Part shown: positions 33,401 through 41,407 of the stretch, one piece after another
Numbering within the stretch: the stretch's first letter is position 1
Layout: every line of letters starts with the position of its first letter
Source of the DNA: Candidatus Aenigmatarchaeota archaeon
Lineage (GTDB): Archaea; Aenigmatarchaeota; Aenigmatarchaeia; QMZP01
Assembly (NCBI GenBank): GCA_016198585.1
Contig: JACQII010000009.1
Coordinates: 1 to 50,721 of the forward strand
Length of the DNA stretch: 50,721 bases
Reading direction: 5' to 3'
Notes under the pieces: generated by a model
What the model saw: the letters and a program-made list of their open reading frames with translations, nothing else
The model's database searches: none
What the model was told of the DNA's origin: nothing
Made by a program: the position numbers and the translations under genes

Positions 33401-34894
33401 ACCTGGGCAGAAGGCGTGCAGGCAGGCGCCTCGGCGGGAACGAGCCTGCTGACCGCGTGGTCGACCTACTGCGAGATGCTCAACCTCTACTACAACGCCC
33501 AGATCACCGCCCAGGAGATCCGCCTGAAGTTCGTCCAATCAGAATTTTGCATGGACCTCGTCCAGCACCAGATGGACAGCGGCCAGTGCAAGAACCAGGA
33601 GCTCTCCTGCTTCGACCAGATGACCTCCTGCCTGAACTTCGCCGACATCCACGACGCGATGGATAACCTCGGCAACTTCCTCAGTCAGATCACCTCAAAG
33701 TCCCAGGAGTTCGGGTCAGCCGTCGAGGACTTCGGCGAAGGCCTGGGCGAGTTCGGTGACCTCTTCGAGGACGGCTCGTCCACGGGCGCCTCGCTTAGCA
33801 TACAGCAGAACAACATACCCGGCATCGACCCCTATTGCAACTTCCGCGCGACGAAGAACAAGGTCACCACCTCCTTCGGGACCAAGTGCGCCAACGCCGG
33901 CCCCAACGACGTGGACACCATCACCGCAACAGTATTTAACAAGGAGAACTGGTGCCAGTTCCCCGTGGTGCAGATCAAGACAGGGACCGGAGAGCTTGCC
34001 GCAAACTGCGACGACGGCGAAGACACGTGCAGCACCCTGATCGAGGGCGTCCAGGAGAGCCTCGGGCAGACCTGGACGGCCGCGCTCTACTGCTTCAAGG
34101 ACAGCGGCTCCTACAGCGCGTCAAAGCTCTCTTCCAAGACTCCCACGATCATCCCCTTCACCGTCTACGCCGACACCGACAATGATTGCAGCTGCGAGAT
34201 TGGCGGTGAAGGAGATGGCAGCGCGGTATCGCCTCCTGATGGAGGAGCGGATGAGGGTTCGGTGAGCCTGAAGGCGGATGACAAGGACCAGATAACGATT
34301 GCGTCCGGGACCACGGTGACCTTGGTGGCAAAGGTGGAGAACTTCAACGTCCCCGGCTTCGTCTCCGTCCTCAAGTACCTCTTTGACTTCGGCGATGGCA
34401 CGCCCGTCGACGTGGAATCGCAGTCGGTCAACACGCTCATGTCCTCGGTCAGCCACCAGTACACGGTCACCGGCACCCACACCGCCACGGTCAACGTCCT
34501 GACTCCGGACGACCAGGTGATTGGCCAGGACGACGTCATCATTACCGTGACCGGAAGCGGCACCCCCCCGGCTGGAGGAGGGACCGGCGGAGGCAGCTCA
34601 CCTCCCGGGAACCAAGCGCCGGTGATCACGATCCTCAAGCCGACATCTGGGGAAGCGGTGTCCGGCATCTATGCGATAGAAGGGTCTATCGTGGATCCTG
34701 ATGGAGACCCGGTGACCGCTCAGATCATCATCCTTGGCTCTGATGATAATTATGGCGACCTGACGGAAGGCGACTTCTCCATTCCCTGGGACACCACACT
34801 CCTCCCGGATGGCAGCGTCACTATAGGGATCACGGCAGATGACAGTCACAACCCAGCCGTCACCCAGTTTGTGGTCGTGACTGTAAATAACTAA
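30482..34894 (+). CDS. 1470-residue surface protein with Cys-rich repeats, internal membrane segment and PKD domain
   Basis: An N-terminal signal sequence (residues 3-22) precedes a beta domain to about 260. Cys-rich units follow at about 268, 423, 570 and 739. Three carry GDGxC and DCGC (such as GDGICEANLGES, SCVDCGC), and the one at 423 has CGCPSGFFC only. Most are followed by a roughly 120-residue beta-sandwich with recurring ADVxNPPT/QVQNPPA and IGPNxLNxS motifs. A helix (about 915-950) leads into a Gly/Ala-rich hydrophobic segment (949-975), then a Cys-containing helical region to about 1100. The C terminus has a PKD domain (about 1260-1360, LFDFGDGTPVD), a Gly/Pro linker and a last Ig-like domain (1378-1470). 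Translation is coupled to the previous gene. It may be the main structural or adhesive subunit of the cluster (inference). Confidence 0.8.
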   Translation: MILKLVAGVMAYLIVMLPVSFATNVNIISGGAVKATTSISPSMVVNEKISIVHEASDITWSKVKVLVTVNSASLAHSIERILVFKCKLLDPASCATNVAPIDFETFANTELLWSDISQKEGPSTYPQTAQLMTLVKVRDNDGQESWVGMWHTVDRANYNIFTQSNFELDSIDFHVKTIDLVDPTKNFIDNFAMIPFNWAEKVVFTSASSLFAAGGDTGEIDIPQLTSASPAGNQITSINKDFFLVFPVSTSGQTSAITLNQNPSFTAGDGICEANLGESPTNSCVDCGCATGQYCDIQNPPVCKATSGISVSVLPPALPTVTDCSKPIPITLNVQVQNPPATLTSTLTGILSLEGTPQAVACSGDGIFYTCPLQVQPAVSCGATSFSIGPNTLNLSLAFEDGLNTAILPVSATFSDIPVNLACGCPSGFFCEAGESVCSALGSVTVSVLNVTSFFSNFNPAGDTVTLTAKINNPAADLAVTGVQYTLGTLFKDSSPVLNATSGSVTCAGSPLDHVYTCSIPFSISNYNTASAYFFKGNSITFSTAFSDAGSTITKDLTSGFADITIPSFTCGDGVCNTEETQATCCTDCGCPQAGMYCDVGALSCGTLDQIDLAVLTVDPVAVTDCTPSQPHTISLTTQVANPPTDLKIDFVSYLKNNQVQAFPISCAPINPGANTGLFSCALVLPSGIEGCQDQPSGFVLGPNKLNMTVSFADGKQGIVTKTLSAGFSDITITPTFTQGDGLCETPLNETGANSCVDCGCDEFGSSFFCNVQLDSSSCQDKDDIQLVIDSPTAPVHFDSCEVSQNVEIKARIVNQPTNVENMVFSATLNGTNAEQFFCVQSGQVFGENLTAPFECSLGIAASQTCSKGNIATYANNDITVTLAFQSGLAATEIHSVTAPLPDIVITQQIVSIFDITQEAIAKMQAELDKTKQIVDAMLSQLENCLDVALFLAMMAVVAIIAGGIIGASEGGSTWAEGVQAGASAGTSLLTAWSTYCEMLNLYYNAQITAQEIRLKFVQSEFCMDLVQHQMDSGQCKNQELSCFDQMTSCLNFADIHDAMDNLGNFLSQITSKSQEFGSAVEDFGEGLGEFGDLFEDGSSTGASLSIQQNNIPGIDPYCNFRATKNKVTTSFGTKCANAGPNDVDTITATVFNKENWCQFPVVQIKTGTGELAANCDDGEDTCSTLIEGVQESLGQTWTAALYCFKDSGSYSASKLSSKTPTIIPFTVYADTDNDCSCEIGGEGDGSAVSPPDGGADEGSVSLKADDKDQITIASGTTVTLVAKVENFNVPGFVSVLKYLFDFGDGTPVDVESQSVNTLMSSVSHQYTVTGTHTATVNVLTPDDQVIGQDDVIITVTGSGTPPAGGGTGGGSSPPGNQAPVITILKPTSGEAVSGIYAIEGSIVDPDGDPVTAQIIILGSDDNYGDLTEGDFSIPWDTTLLPDGSVTIGITADDSHNPAVTQFVVVTVNN

Positions 34895-34944
34895 CGCTGG
34901 AGCCCCTGGATCGCGAAAATTCCATCAACTGGAAGCTGCGCAGG

Positions 34945-34953
34945 AATTAATAA
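34945..34953 (+). promoter_or_regulatory. TATA box of the C-terminally anchored surface protein gene
   Basis: ATTAATAAG lies about 26 bp before ATG 34975. The 80-bp spacer after the 1470-residue gene holds nothing else recognisable. Confidence 0.45.
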
Positions 34954-34974
34954 GACGGCGATCAAGGGTATATC

Positions 34975-36318
34975 ATGAGGTTCCTGCCGACCATCATCGC
35001 CCTCCTGTTGCTCCCCTCGGTCCAGGCCCTGCAGATTGCCGACGGCCTCTTCTTCACGCTGCCACCGGAGTCGATCGCGTGCGTCGAGATGACATTGCCT
35101 GACGATGCGGGCATCTTCCTCGCGGGGGCCGCATCCTACAACATCACGTCGGACGCCGTGTGGGGCGACCTGACCCAGCAGTTGGTCACGACCGACGAGA
35201 ACAACACCGTCACGGTCCCGATCTGCTTCTCCTCCTTCGGCGTGGCAGCAGGGGAATGCGCGCCGCCGCACACGATCACGATCCATGCGCCCCAAGCGTC
35301 TAAGAGCTTCTCCGGAGGCGTCTGCGTGAGCCTTTTCGGGGACGTCGACATCTCCCCTGAAGGCGGCGAGCCTGGGGACGTCCTGAACAGCGAGGCTGAC
35401 CTATTCGACATCGGCTTCGCCACGACGACCCTCTACGTGCAGGCAGGACAACCGGCCCAGCTGACCCTGCTTGCGGAAAGCTATGCCAACCTCACCTTGG
35501 AGGTCACCGCCCAAGGCCTGACCCCCGGATTCCAGACCGTCGCGCTCTCGGCCGACCAGCCCTTCGCGTCGCTGAACTTCACCGCCAGCGCTCCCGGGGC
35601 GAAGCTGGTCACTGCCAACGTCGCGGGATGCGCGGCCAGCCTCTGCAGCAAGACGGCGACCGCCGAGGTTATTGCGACTGACGCAGACCCGGTCGGGTTC
35701 ACGGCGACCCTCTTCCCTCTCAGCATCAATGTCAAAGACCCTGGTCCGGTCCAGTACGAGCTCACGATCGAGAACTTCGGCGATCCCCAGGATTTCACCA
35801 TCTCCCTCGTCCTGGAAGACGGTCTGACCTCGGGTTTCCAGTCCCAGGTCGTGACGGTCGCAGGCCAGGAGGCCGTCAGTTTCGAAGTCACCCCCCTTGA
35901 GCCGACCGCATTCTACGAGGTCGTGGTCCTCGTCACTCCCGAGACCGGGAGCGTGAAGAAGAAGGTGGCCTATCTCTCGACTGACGAATTCGTCACCGAC
36001 GCCGAGAACGCGGCTTCCCCTGAACTCCAAAATAAGGTGGATGCCTGGTACGCAACCTATGCGACGACCCCCTACGGCGACGACCTGGAAGAGTACGTGA
36101 GCCTGCAGGATGCGCTTGCAGCCGCAGTCCAGGACGTTCCCCAGGAGACCCCTGCACCCGGGCCGCTTCCACCCCCGCCTCCCGTGGACCAGGGGCAGCC
36201 GTTCCCCATCGGACTGATTGCAGGCGCGGGAGTGGCAGCCGTAGTGGTCGTGCTGGCCGTCCTGGTAATGCGGCGGAGGAAGCCCGCACAGATCGAGTCC
36301 CCTGAACTGGAAAGGTAG
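34975..36318 (+). CDS. Secreted protein with C-terminal membrane anchor
   Basis: A 447-residue protein. A signal peptide (1-18, LPTIIALLLLPSVQA) is followed by a beta-rich ectodomain with two or three Ig/CARDB-like domains (TTLYVQAGQPAQLTLLAESYANLTLEV, later GPVQYELTIENFGDPQDFTISLV). A helical stretch, a Pro-rich linker (PLPPPPPVDQGQP), a C-terminal transmembrane helix (410-432) and a cytoplasmic RRRK tail complete it. Topology is therefore outside with a tail anchor. It is convergent with a gene of the same layout at 36344, suggesting related roles at the envelope. No enzyme motif is seen. Confidence 0.78.
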   Translation: MRFLPTIIALLLLPSVQALQIADGLFFTLPPESIACVEMTLPDDAGIFLAGAASYNITSDAVWGDLTQQLVTTDENNTVTVPICFSSFGVAAGECAPPHTITIHAPQASKSFSGGVCVSLFGDVDISPEGGEPGDVLNSEADLFDIGFATTTLYVQAGQPAQLTLLAESYANLTLEVTAQGLTPGFQTVALSADQPFASLNFTASAPGAKLVTANVAGCAASLCSKTATAEVIATDADPVGFTATLFPLSINVKDPGPVQYELTIENFGDPQDFTISLVLEDGLTSGFQSQVVTVAGQEAVSFEVTPLEPTAFYEVVVLVTPETGSVKKKVAYLSTDEFVTDAENAASPELQNKVDAWYATYATTPYGDDLEEYVSLQDALAAAVQDVPQETPAPGPLPPPPPVDQGQPFPIGLIAGAGVAAVVVVLAVLVMRRRKPAQIESPELER

Positions 36319-36343
36319 TGTTCCCGCAGACGACGAAAGTGCT

Positions 36344-38092
36344 TCAGGACTCGAACTCTTCCTTCAGGTCGTCGTCGAGGCCCTCGTCCTCATCATCCTT
36401 CGGAGCTGTTTTCTTGCGCCGGCGGAGGAAGAAGAGCAGGACGACCGCGACGACAATGACGACGACAATGAGCGGGATCGCGAAGGCGAGGCCGGACCCG
36501 TCTGCGGAAGGTGGCGTGCCTGGAGGGGCGGGCGCAGCGGCCACAACACCGAGGACCGTGATGCTGGCTTTCGCCTCGTTTAGCGACTGTTCAGCCTCGG
36601 CGTAGTCGCCGGTGGTGAAGCTGGATTGGGCGTCGTCGAGGAGAGAACTGACGTCGTCGATGGTCCCCGCGAGCTGGGTGAGTTGCTCGATCGAGAGGCT
36701 GTTCTCGAAGTCTTCGAGGTCCTGCTTGGCTGCGTCGATGTCCCCGGTCACGTCCGCGAAGAACCGCGCATTGACGAGGATCGTCGCCGACCCGCCAGCG
36801 CCAGCCACGGTAACCGTCCCCTCATACGTCCCTGCGGCAGCTGGATCAAGCTCAACCACCAGGCTCCCTGCACCCTTCGACGGCAGGGAAGGCGGGGGCG
36901 TGATCTGGGCGATGCCCGCGATCGTTCCCGAAGTCGAGATGTTGAACCCGCTCGCGGCGCTGTTGCCGTTGTTGCTGAGAGTGAACGTCTTGGAGACCGG
37001 CCCGACCGAGAATTCGCCCGCCCAGGTGCTCGGCGCGACGGCGAGGGACCCTTCACCGCTACAGGTGAGGGCTCCGGTGACGGTCACGGCCGCGAGGACC
37101 GGGATCTCGCCGACGGCGGTCCCGTTGGAAAGCAGGGTGACGATCGTGTTGATGGTCAGGGACTGGTCAATGTTCTTGAGCGTGACCGTGAATGACGTGG
37201 TGTCGTTGGCGTCGAGGGAGGTGGCCTGGAGGGCGACCTCAAGCATGTTCGCGAGGGCCGCGGGGACCGAGGCGGTGATGTTGTTCACCGGTGCGCTGCC
37301 CCCATTCGAGATGAAGTAGCCGGTCTTGGAGAACGGCTTGCCTTTCTCCACGAGGACGCCCGGGATGTTTACCTGGTCGGCGAGGAGGGGGTAGTCGCTC
37401 TCGCTCACGGAACAGACGCCTGCTCCAGTCGCGTCTTGCGGGACCGAGACGCTGACGACGGTCCCGCCGAAATTGCTGGCCGAGGTCGCGGAGAAGACCA
37501 GGTAGTACTCACCGCCCGGGAGCGTCACGTTCCCGATCCACTTGTCGCCGACCACGTCATAGGTGAGCGGCTTGTAGTCCGCCTGGAAGGAGAAGTTCTT
37601 CAGCAGGACGGCGTAGGTGACGCCGGTCGGGAAGTTCCCGGGCGTGGTGATGCTCATGTAGATCGTGCCGTTGACGGGGATCTCCATGTTGGGCTTGGTG
37701 ATCAGGGTCATGCTCCCGACCGGAACTTCAGCGGTCTTGTTGGCTGTCGCGCCCGATGCATCGACCGCGTTCACCAGCATCGTGGCAGGATCGAAGCCGA
37801 CCGTCGCGACCTGGAACGGTGTCGGCCCGCAGAGCGCGGCAGGATCGGCGTTGGAGAAATAGCAGACAAAGAGGTCGCCGACCTTGGAGAACGACCCGAA
37901 GTCCGCTTCTCCGAAGCCGGGAACGGTCCAGGTGACCCGCGTCGGCACGGTAGTCTGGCCCTTGGCGATAACGATGAACGGCGAGGATGCGGAGATCTGC
38001 GCGGGGATGAACGTGAGATCGGGGGTGGTGACTGCCAGGGACGGGGGCGCGAGCAGCAGCAGCGAAAACAGAGCTGCCAGGAGGATCCTCAT
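36344..38092 (-). CDS. Secreted protein with C-terminal membrane anchor
   Basis: A 582-residue protein. The signal peptide (1-20, ILLAALFSLLLLAPPSLA) precedes several beta-sandwich domains with COG1470/CARDB-like patterns (VNNITASVPAALANMLEVALQATSLDANDTTSF, then SKTFTLSNNGNSAASGF). A predicted helical hairpin (about 455-515, AAKQDLEDFENSLSIEQ), a linker, a transmembrane helix (about 535-560) and an acidic cytoplasmic tail (RRRKKTAPKDDEDE) follow. The start at 38092 fits the TATA element at 38109-38120. Its layout matches the facing gene at 34975. Confidence 0.8.
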   Translation of the reverse strand: MRILLAALFSLLLLAPPSLAVTTPDLTFIPAQISASSPFIVIAKGQTTVPTRVTWTVPGFGEADFGSFSKVGDLFVCYFSNADPAALCGPTPFQVATVGFDPATMLVNAVDASGATANKTAEVPVGSMTLITKPNMEIPVNGTIYMSITTPGNFPTGVTYAVLLKNFSFQADYKPLTYDVVGDKWIGNVTLPGGEYYLVFSATSASNFGGTVVSVSVPQDATGAGVCSVSESDYPLLADQVNIPGVLVEKGKPFSKTGYFISNGGSAPVNNITASVPAALANMLEVALQATSLDANDTTSFTVTLKNIDQSLTINTIVTLLSNGTAVGEIPVLAAVTVTGALTCSGEGSLAVAPSTWAGEFSVGPVSKTFTLSNNGNSAASGFNISTSGTIAGIAQITPPPSLPSKGAGSLVVELDPAAAGTYEGTVTVAGAGGSATILVNARFFADVTGDIDAAKQDLEDFENSLSIEQLTQLAGTIDDVSSLLDDAQSSFTTGDYAEAEQSLNEAKASITVLGVVAAAPAPPGTPPSADGSGLAFAIPLIVVVIVVAVVLLFFLRRRKKTAPKDDEDEGLDDDLKEEFES

Positions 38093-38108
38093 GCATATAC
38101 TTCACCGG

Positions 38109-38120
38109 ATTTATATAAAA
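38109..38120. promoter_or_regulatory. Single TATA element for divergent surface-protein and nuclease genes
   Basis: ATTTATATAAAA is centred about 22-24 bp from ATG 38092 (minus) and about 24 bp from ATG 38138 (plus). The 45-bp spacer has room for only one TBP site. Confidence 0.65.
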
Positions 38121-38137
38121 ACGCGCTAAAAGGGAGT

Positions 38138-38782
38138 ATGGACGCGAAGCCGGTCATCATCGTCGACCACCGCGAGCGGGATGTCCTGGCGTCGCTGGAC
38201 GCGGTCATCGAGCAGAAACAGCTCCCGGTGGGTGATTTCGTGCTGTCCGACCGGGTCGGTGTCGAGCGGAAGAGCGTCCAGGATTTCCTCCAGTCGATCA
38301 TCGACCAGCGCATCTTCGGCCAGATGGAAACCCTTGCCGCCACTTTTGAGCGCCCGCTCCTCATCGTCGAAGGCCCTCCGGCCGGCCTCTTCAACGGCGG
38401 GATCCACGCCAACGCCGTCCGCGGAGTCCTGGCGTCGATCGCGATCGACTATAAGATCCCGATTATCTGGACCCAGTCGACGCAGGAGACCGCCAGGCAG
38501 CTGGAGTGGATCGCGCGGCGCGAACAGCTTCTGGAGAAGGGTCCACCGCAGGTCCGCGGCGGCAGGAAACCGCAAACCGTCGCGCAGATGCAGGAGTTCC
38601 TCCTGGCTGGACTCCCGGGCATCAGTGGCACGCGCGCCAAGAAGCTGCTGGCCGAGTTCCGGACCCCGGAAAGGATCTTCCGCGCGACCGAGAAGCGTCT
38701 GCTCAAGGTCGACGGCTTCGGCGAGAAAATGGTCAAGAAGATGAAGGACGTGCTGACGCAGGAGTATGCGACGTCGGGATGA
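38138..38782 (+). CDS. XPF/ERCC4-type structure-specific nuclease
   Basis: A 214-residue nuclease. The ERCC4 domain (5-140) has the metal-binding signature IVDHRERD and GVERKSVQDFLQSI (ERK-x3-D), plus LLIVEGPP and GVLASIAIDYKIPIIW. Residues 155-212 are tandem helix-hairpin-helix units (LAGLPGISGTRAKKLLAEF, LLKVDGFGEKMVKKM). This matches the C-terminal half of Hef/XPF and acts on forked or flapped DNA with PCNA in other archaea. The helicase half is a separate gene at 41408. The last 50 bases overlap the end of the opposite gene (stop at 38733). Confidence 0.93.
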   Translation: MDAKPVIIVDHRERDVLASLDAVIEQKQLPVGDFVLSDRVGVERKSVQDFLQSIIDQRIFGQMETLAATFERPLLIVEGPPAGLFNGGIHANAVRGVLASIAIDYKIPIIWTQSTQETARQLEWIARREQLLEKGPPQVRGGRKPQTVAQMQEFLLAGLPGISGTRAKKLLAEFRTPERIFRATEKRLLKVDGFGEKMVKKMKDVLTQEYATSG

Positions 38783-39611
38783 GCGGTTGTCTGGCGTCTG
38801 CGACTTCCTGGCGGTACTCAGCTTCTTCTCCGGGGGAAAGTGCCTGGCGGGGCAGTTCCCGCTCCTCAGCAACGACAACCCGGTTCTTGCCCCGGCGCTT
38901 CGCCCGGTACACCAGCTCATCAGCGGTCTCCTTGAGGCCCGCGTACGTTCCCTCGCGGGCAGTAACGATGCCGACCGAGAGTGACGTGTTCCTGAGGGCC
39001 TCGGTCGCCTCTGGACCCAGGGTCTCCGGGTCATCAGGACGGTTGCCGTAGAGGTCGAGGAAGAGGTCGCGATACTGGGTGTAGGCGGTGCGGATGCGTT
39101 CGCCGACGATCCGGGATCCCTTGGTGTCGGTTTCCGGCAGCAAGCCGACGAATTCATCGGCGCCGCCGCCTTCGCGGCCATAGACAGATCGGACATCGGT
39201 GTCCCTCAGGTCATCGGCGGCAACCTGCTGGAGGATCCTGCCGACCACCCGCAAGACCGCATCGCCTGCCGCATGGCCGAGCTTGTCATTCACCTGGGTC
39301 TTGAGATTATCGAAATCGACCCGCATGAGGGAGACGTAATCGGGGTGCTGCCGGTTATCAATGAGGTCAGCGCCCCGCTCCTGGAGGTAGGCAGCGCTAC
39401 TCACGCCGGTCAGGGGATCGGTCACGGCTCGCCGGTGGAGACGGCCTGCATACTCCACCGTGTCGGTCTCGAGGAGCTTGACTTGTTCCTCAGGGAAGTG
39501 GTATCCCTGCCGGATTGCCTCCCGTACCAAGTCGGCGAGGTAATTGATATTCTCCACCGTTCCCGTCCAGTCTCCAGTTATGGAGGTTGGTCTTAGAGTC
39601 ATGGTTGTCAC
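38733..39611 (-). CDS. GGDEF-domain protein with modified active-site signature
   Basis: A 292-residue protein with no membrane segment. An N-terminal helical region (1-75) leads into the GGDEF domain (about 78-250): TDPLTGVSSAAYLQERG, metal and substrate residues in RVDFDNLKTQVNDKLGHAAGDAVL, and the signature region GREGGGADEFVGLLPETD. Compared with R-x-GG-D/E-EF, two residues are inserted between GG and DEF, and one residue is added in the DxDxxK...ND loop. An RDTD reminiscent of the I-site lies upstream with altered spacing. It may make a cyclic dinucleotide or only bind one. Start: GTG 39611 fits the TATA box at 39633-39642, with ATG 39602 as alternative. Confidence 0.82.
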   Translation of the reverse strand: MTTMTLRPTSITGDWTGTVENINYLADLVREAIRQGYHFPEEQVKLLETDTVEYAGRLHRRAVTDPLTGVSSAAYLQERGADLIDNRQHPDYVSLMRVDFDNLKTQVNDKLGHAAGDAVLRVVGRILQQVAADDLRDTDVRSVYGREGGGADEFVGLLPETDTKGSRIVGERIRTAYTQYRDLFLDLYGNRPDDPETLGPEATEALRNTSLSVGIVTAREGTYAGLKETADELVYRAKRRGKNRVVVAEERELPRQALSPGEEAEYRQEVADARQPLIPTSHTPASARPSSS

Positions 39612-39677
39612 TTATAACTAGTGAAAATTAGGCTTTATAAAGCTTTCGGCGGTTCACGAGGGAGACTCTCGTCGCGG

Positions 39678-41327
39678 CTAGCGGTGGGAGGGGATGGCAA
39701 CGGGCGCAGCCCGGCGCTCGAGGCAGGCCCTGATGAAGCCGAGGTACAGGGGGTTTGGCTTCAGCGCCTTGGAGGTGAATTCGGGGTGGGCCTGGGTCGC
39801 GACGAAGAACGGATGGTCCGGCAGCTCGATGTACTCCATGAGCTTCCGGTCTGCGGAGACCCCGGAGAAGTTCAGCCCCGCCTTCTCCAGCCGATCGATG
39901 TAGGCCGGGTTGACCTCGTAGCGGTGGCGGTGGCGCTCCTTTGCCACCTGCGTCCCATAGAGCCGGTGAACGAGCGTCCCCGCCTTCAGCGTGGCAGGAT
40001 ATTCCCCCAACCGCATGGTAGCGCCGTAGTTGGATTCCTCGATGTTCTTTCGCTGCTCGGCAAGGATGTCGATCACCGGGTGAGGTGCGTGTTTGTCGAT
40101 CTCGGTCGTGTGGGCGCCTTTCAGCCCGCAGACGTTCCGGGCGAATTCAACGACTGCCATCTGCATGCCGTAGCAGAGGCCGAAGTAGGGGATCCGCTGC
40201 TCCCGGCAATAGGTGATCGCCGCGATCTTGCCCTCCACCCCGGTCGCGCCGAAGCCGCCGGGGACGATGATCCCGTCATACTGAGCCAGTGACGAGAGCG
40301 ACACCGGGTTCTTCTCGAACTCCTTGGCGTTGAGCCACTGGATGCGCGGTTTCGCCTGATGGTGCCAGGCCGCGTGTTTTACGGCCTCGATAACCGAGAG
40401 GTAGGAATCCTCCAGCGTGAAGCTGCCGATGTCGAAGTACTTCCCGACGATCCCGATCTTAACTTCATGATGGGGGGACTTGATCTTCTGGACGAACTGT
40501 TCCCAGGCTCCCAGGCCGTCCTTGGTCGGCAACCCGAAAAAGTCGAGCAGGTTCTTGGTTAGCCCCTGCCGGTGGAAGATGAGCGGCATCTCGTAGACGG
40601 TGTCCGTGTCCGGGTCGGCGATGATGTGGTCAGGCTTGACGTTACAGAAGGTCGAGATCTTCTCCTTCCGGACGTCGTCGATGAAGTCCTCGGACCGGGC
40701 GATGATGAACGTGGGCTGGATCCCGGCCTCGTTCAGCATGCGGACCGAATGCTGCGCGGGCTTGGTCTTCATCTCCCCCAGGTTCTTCGGGACCGGCAGG
40801 TAGACCACGTGCACGAAGGCGATGCGCTCCCCGCGCAGGTGCATGTTCCGGAACGCTTCGAGGAAGAGGATGTTCTCGTAGTCGCCGATCGTCCCGCCGA
40901 CCTCGACGATCACGAAGTCCGCTCCTCCGCCGATCTCCTTCAGGCGGCGCTCGACTTCCATGGGAATGTGGGGAATCACCTGGACGCACTTCCCATCGTA
41001 GTCGAGGTTGCGTTCCCGGCGGATGACGGTCTGGTAGACCTGGCCGGTGGTGATGTTGTTCTTCTTGGAGAAGTCCTTGCCAAGGAAGCGCTCGTAAGTC
41101 CCGATGTCCTGGTCAGTCTCCCCCCCGTCGGCGGTCACGAAGACCTCGCCGTGTTCGGTCGGGCGCATGGTTCCCGCGTCGATGTTGATATAGGGATCGA
41201 TCTTGACCATGGAGACCTGGTAGCCCTGGGCCTGCAGGATGGTGCCGAGAGAAGCGGTGACGACGCCCTTCCCCAGGCCGGAGATCACGCCTCCGGTGAC
41301 CACGACATACTTTGGGGGGGTCGGCAT
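39678..41327 (-). CDS. pyrG: CTP synthase
   Basis: ATP- and glutamine-dependent amination of UTP to CTP. The 549 residues match the family. The amidoligase domain (1-270) begins KYVVVTGGVISGLGKGV, with the KIDPYINIDAGTM and EHGEVFVTADGGETD motifs. The glutamine amidotransferase domain (about 285-540) has the nucleophile in FGLCYGMQMAVVEFA, with the His/Glu pair near the end (THPEF-like TQAHPEFTSK). The promoter on the minus strand (CTTTTTATTG, about 41349-41357) is about 26 bp from ATG 41327. It is divergent from the Hef-type helicase gene. Confidence 0.97.
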   Translation of the reverse strand: MPTPPKYVVVTGGVISGLGKGVVTASLGTILQAQGYQVSMVKIDPYINIDAGTMRPTEHGEVFVTADGGETDQDIGTYERFLGKDFSKKNNITTGQVYQTVIRRERNLDYDGKCVQVIPHIPMEVERRLKEIGGGADFVIVEVGGTIGDYENILFLEAFRNMHLRGERIAFVHVVYLPVPKNLGEMKTKPAQHSVRMLNEAGIQPTFIIARSEDFIDDVRKEKISTFCNVKPDHIIADPDTDTVYEMPLIFHRQGLTKNLLDFFGLPTKDGLGAWEQFVQKIKSPHHEVKIGIVGKYFDIGSFTLEDSYLSVIEAVKHAAWHHQAKPRIQWLNAKEFEKNPVSLSSLAQYDGIIVPGGFGATGVEGKIAAITYCREQRIPYFGLCYGMQMAVVEFARNVCGLKGAHTTEIDKHAPHPVIDILAEQRKNIEESNYGATMRLGEYPATLKAGTLVHRLYGTQVAKERHRHRYEVNPAYIDRLEKAGLNFSGVSADRKLMEYIELPDHPFFVATQAHPEFTSKALKPNPLYLGFIRACLERRAAPVAIPSHR

Positions 41328-41380
41328 ATGTACTTAGGGTTGCGCATCAATAAAAAGGCGCGCCCGCACCAGTCCGCACC

Positions 41381-41389
41381 CTTTAAATC
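41381..41389 (+). promoter_or_regulatory. TATA box of the Hef-type helicase gene
   Basis: CTTTAAATC is centred 23 bp before ATG 41408. The pyrG promoter on the opposite strand is a separate element. Confidence 0.55.
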
Positions 41390-41407
41390 GGGAAGCCAAT
41401 AGGGGAC

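Noticed and set aside
32156-33538. 460-codon minus-strand frame
   Set aside because: Lies inside the repeat region of the 1470-residue surface gene and looks like reverse reading of its biased codons.
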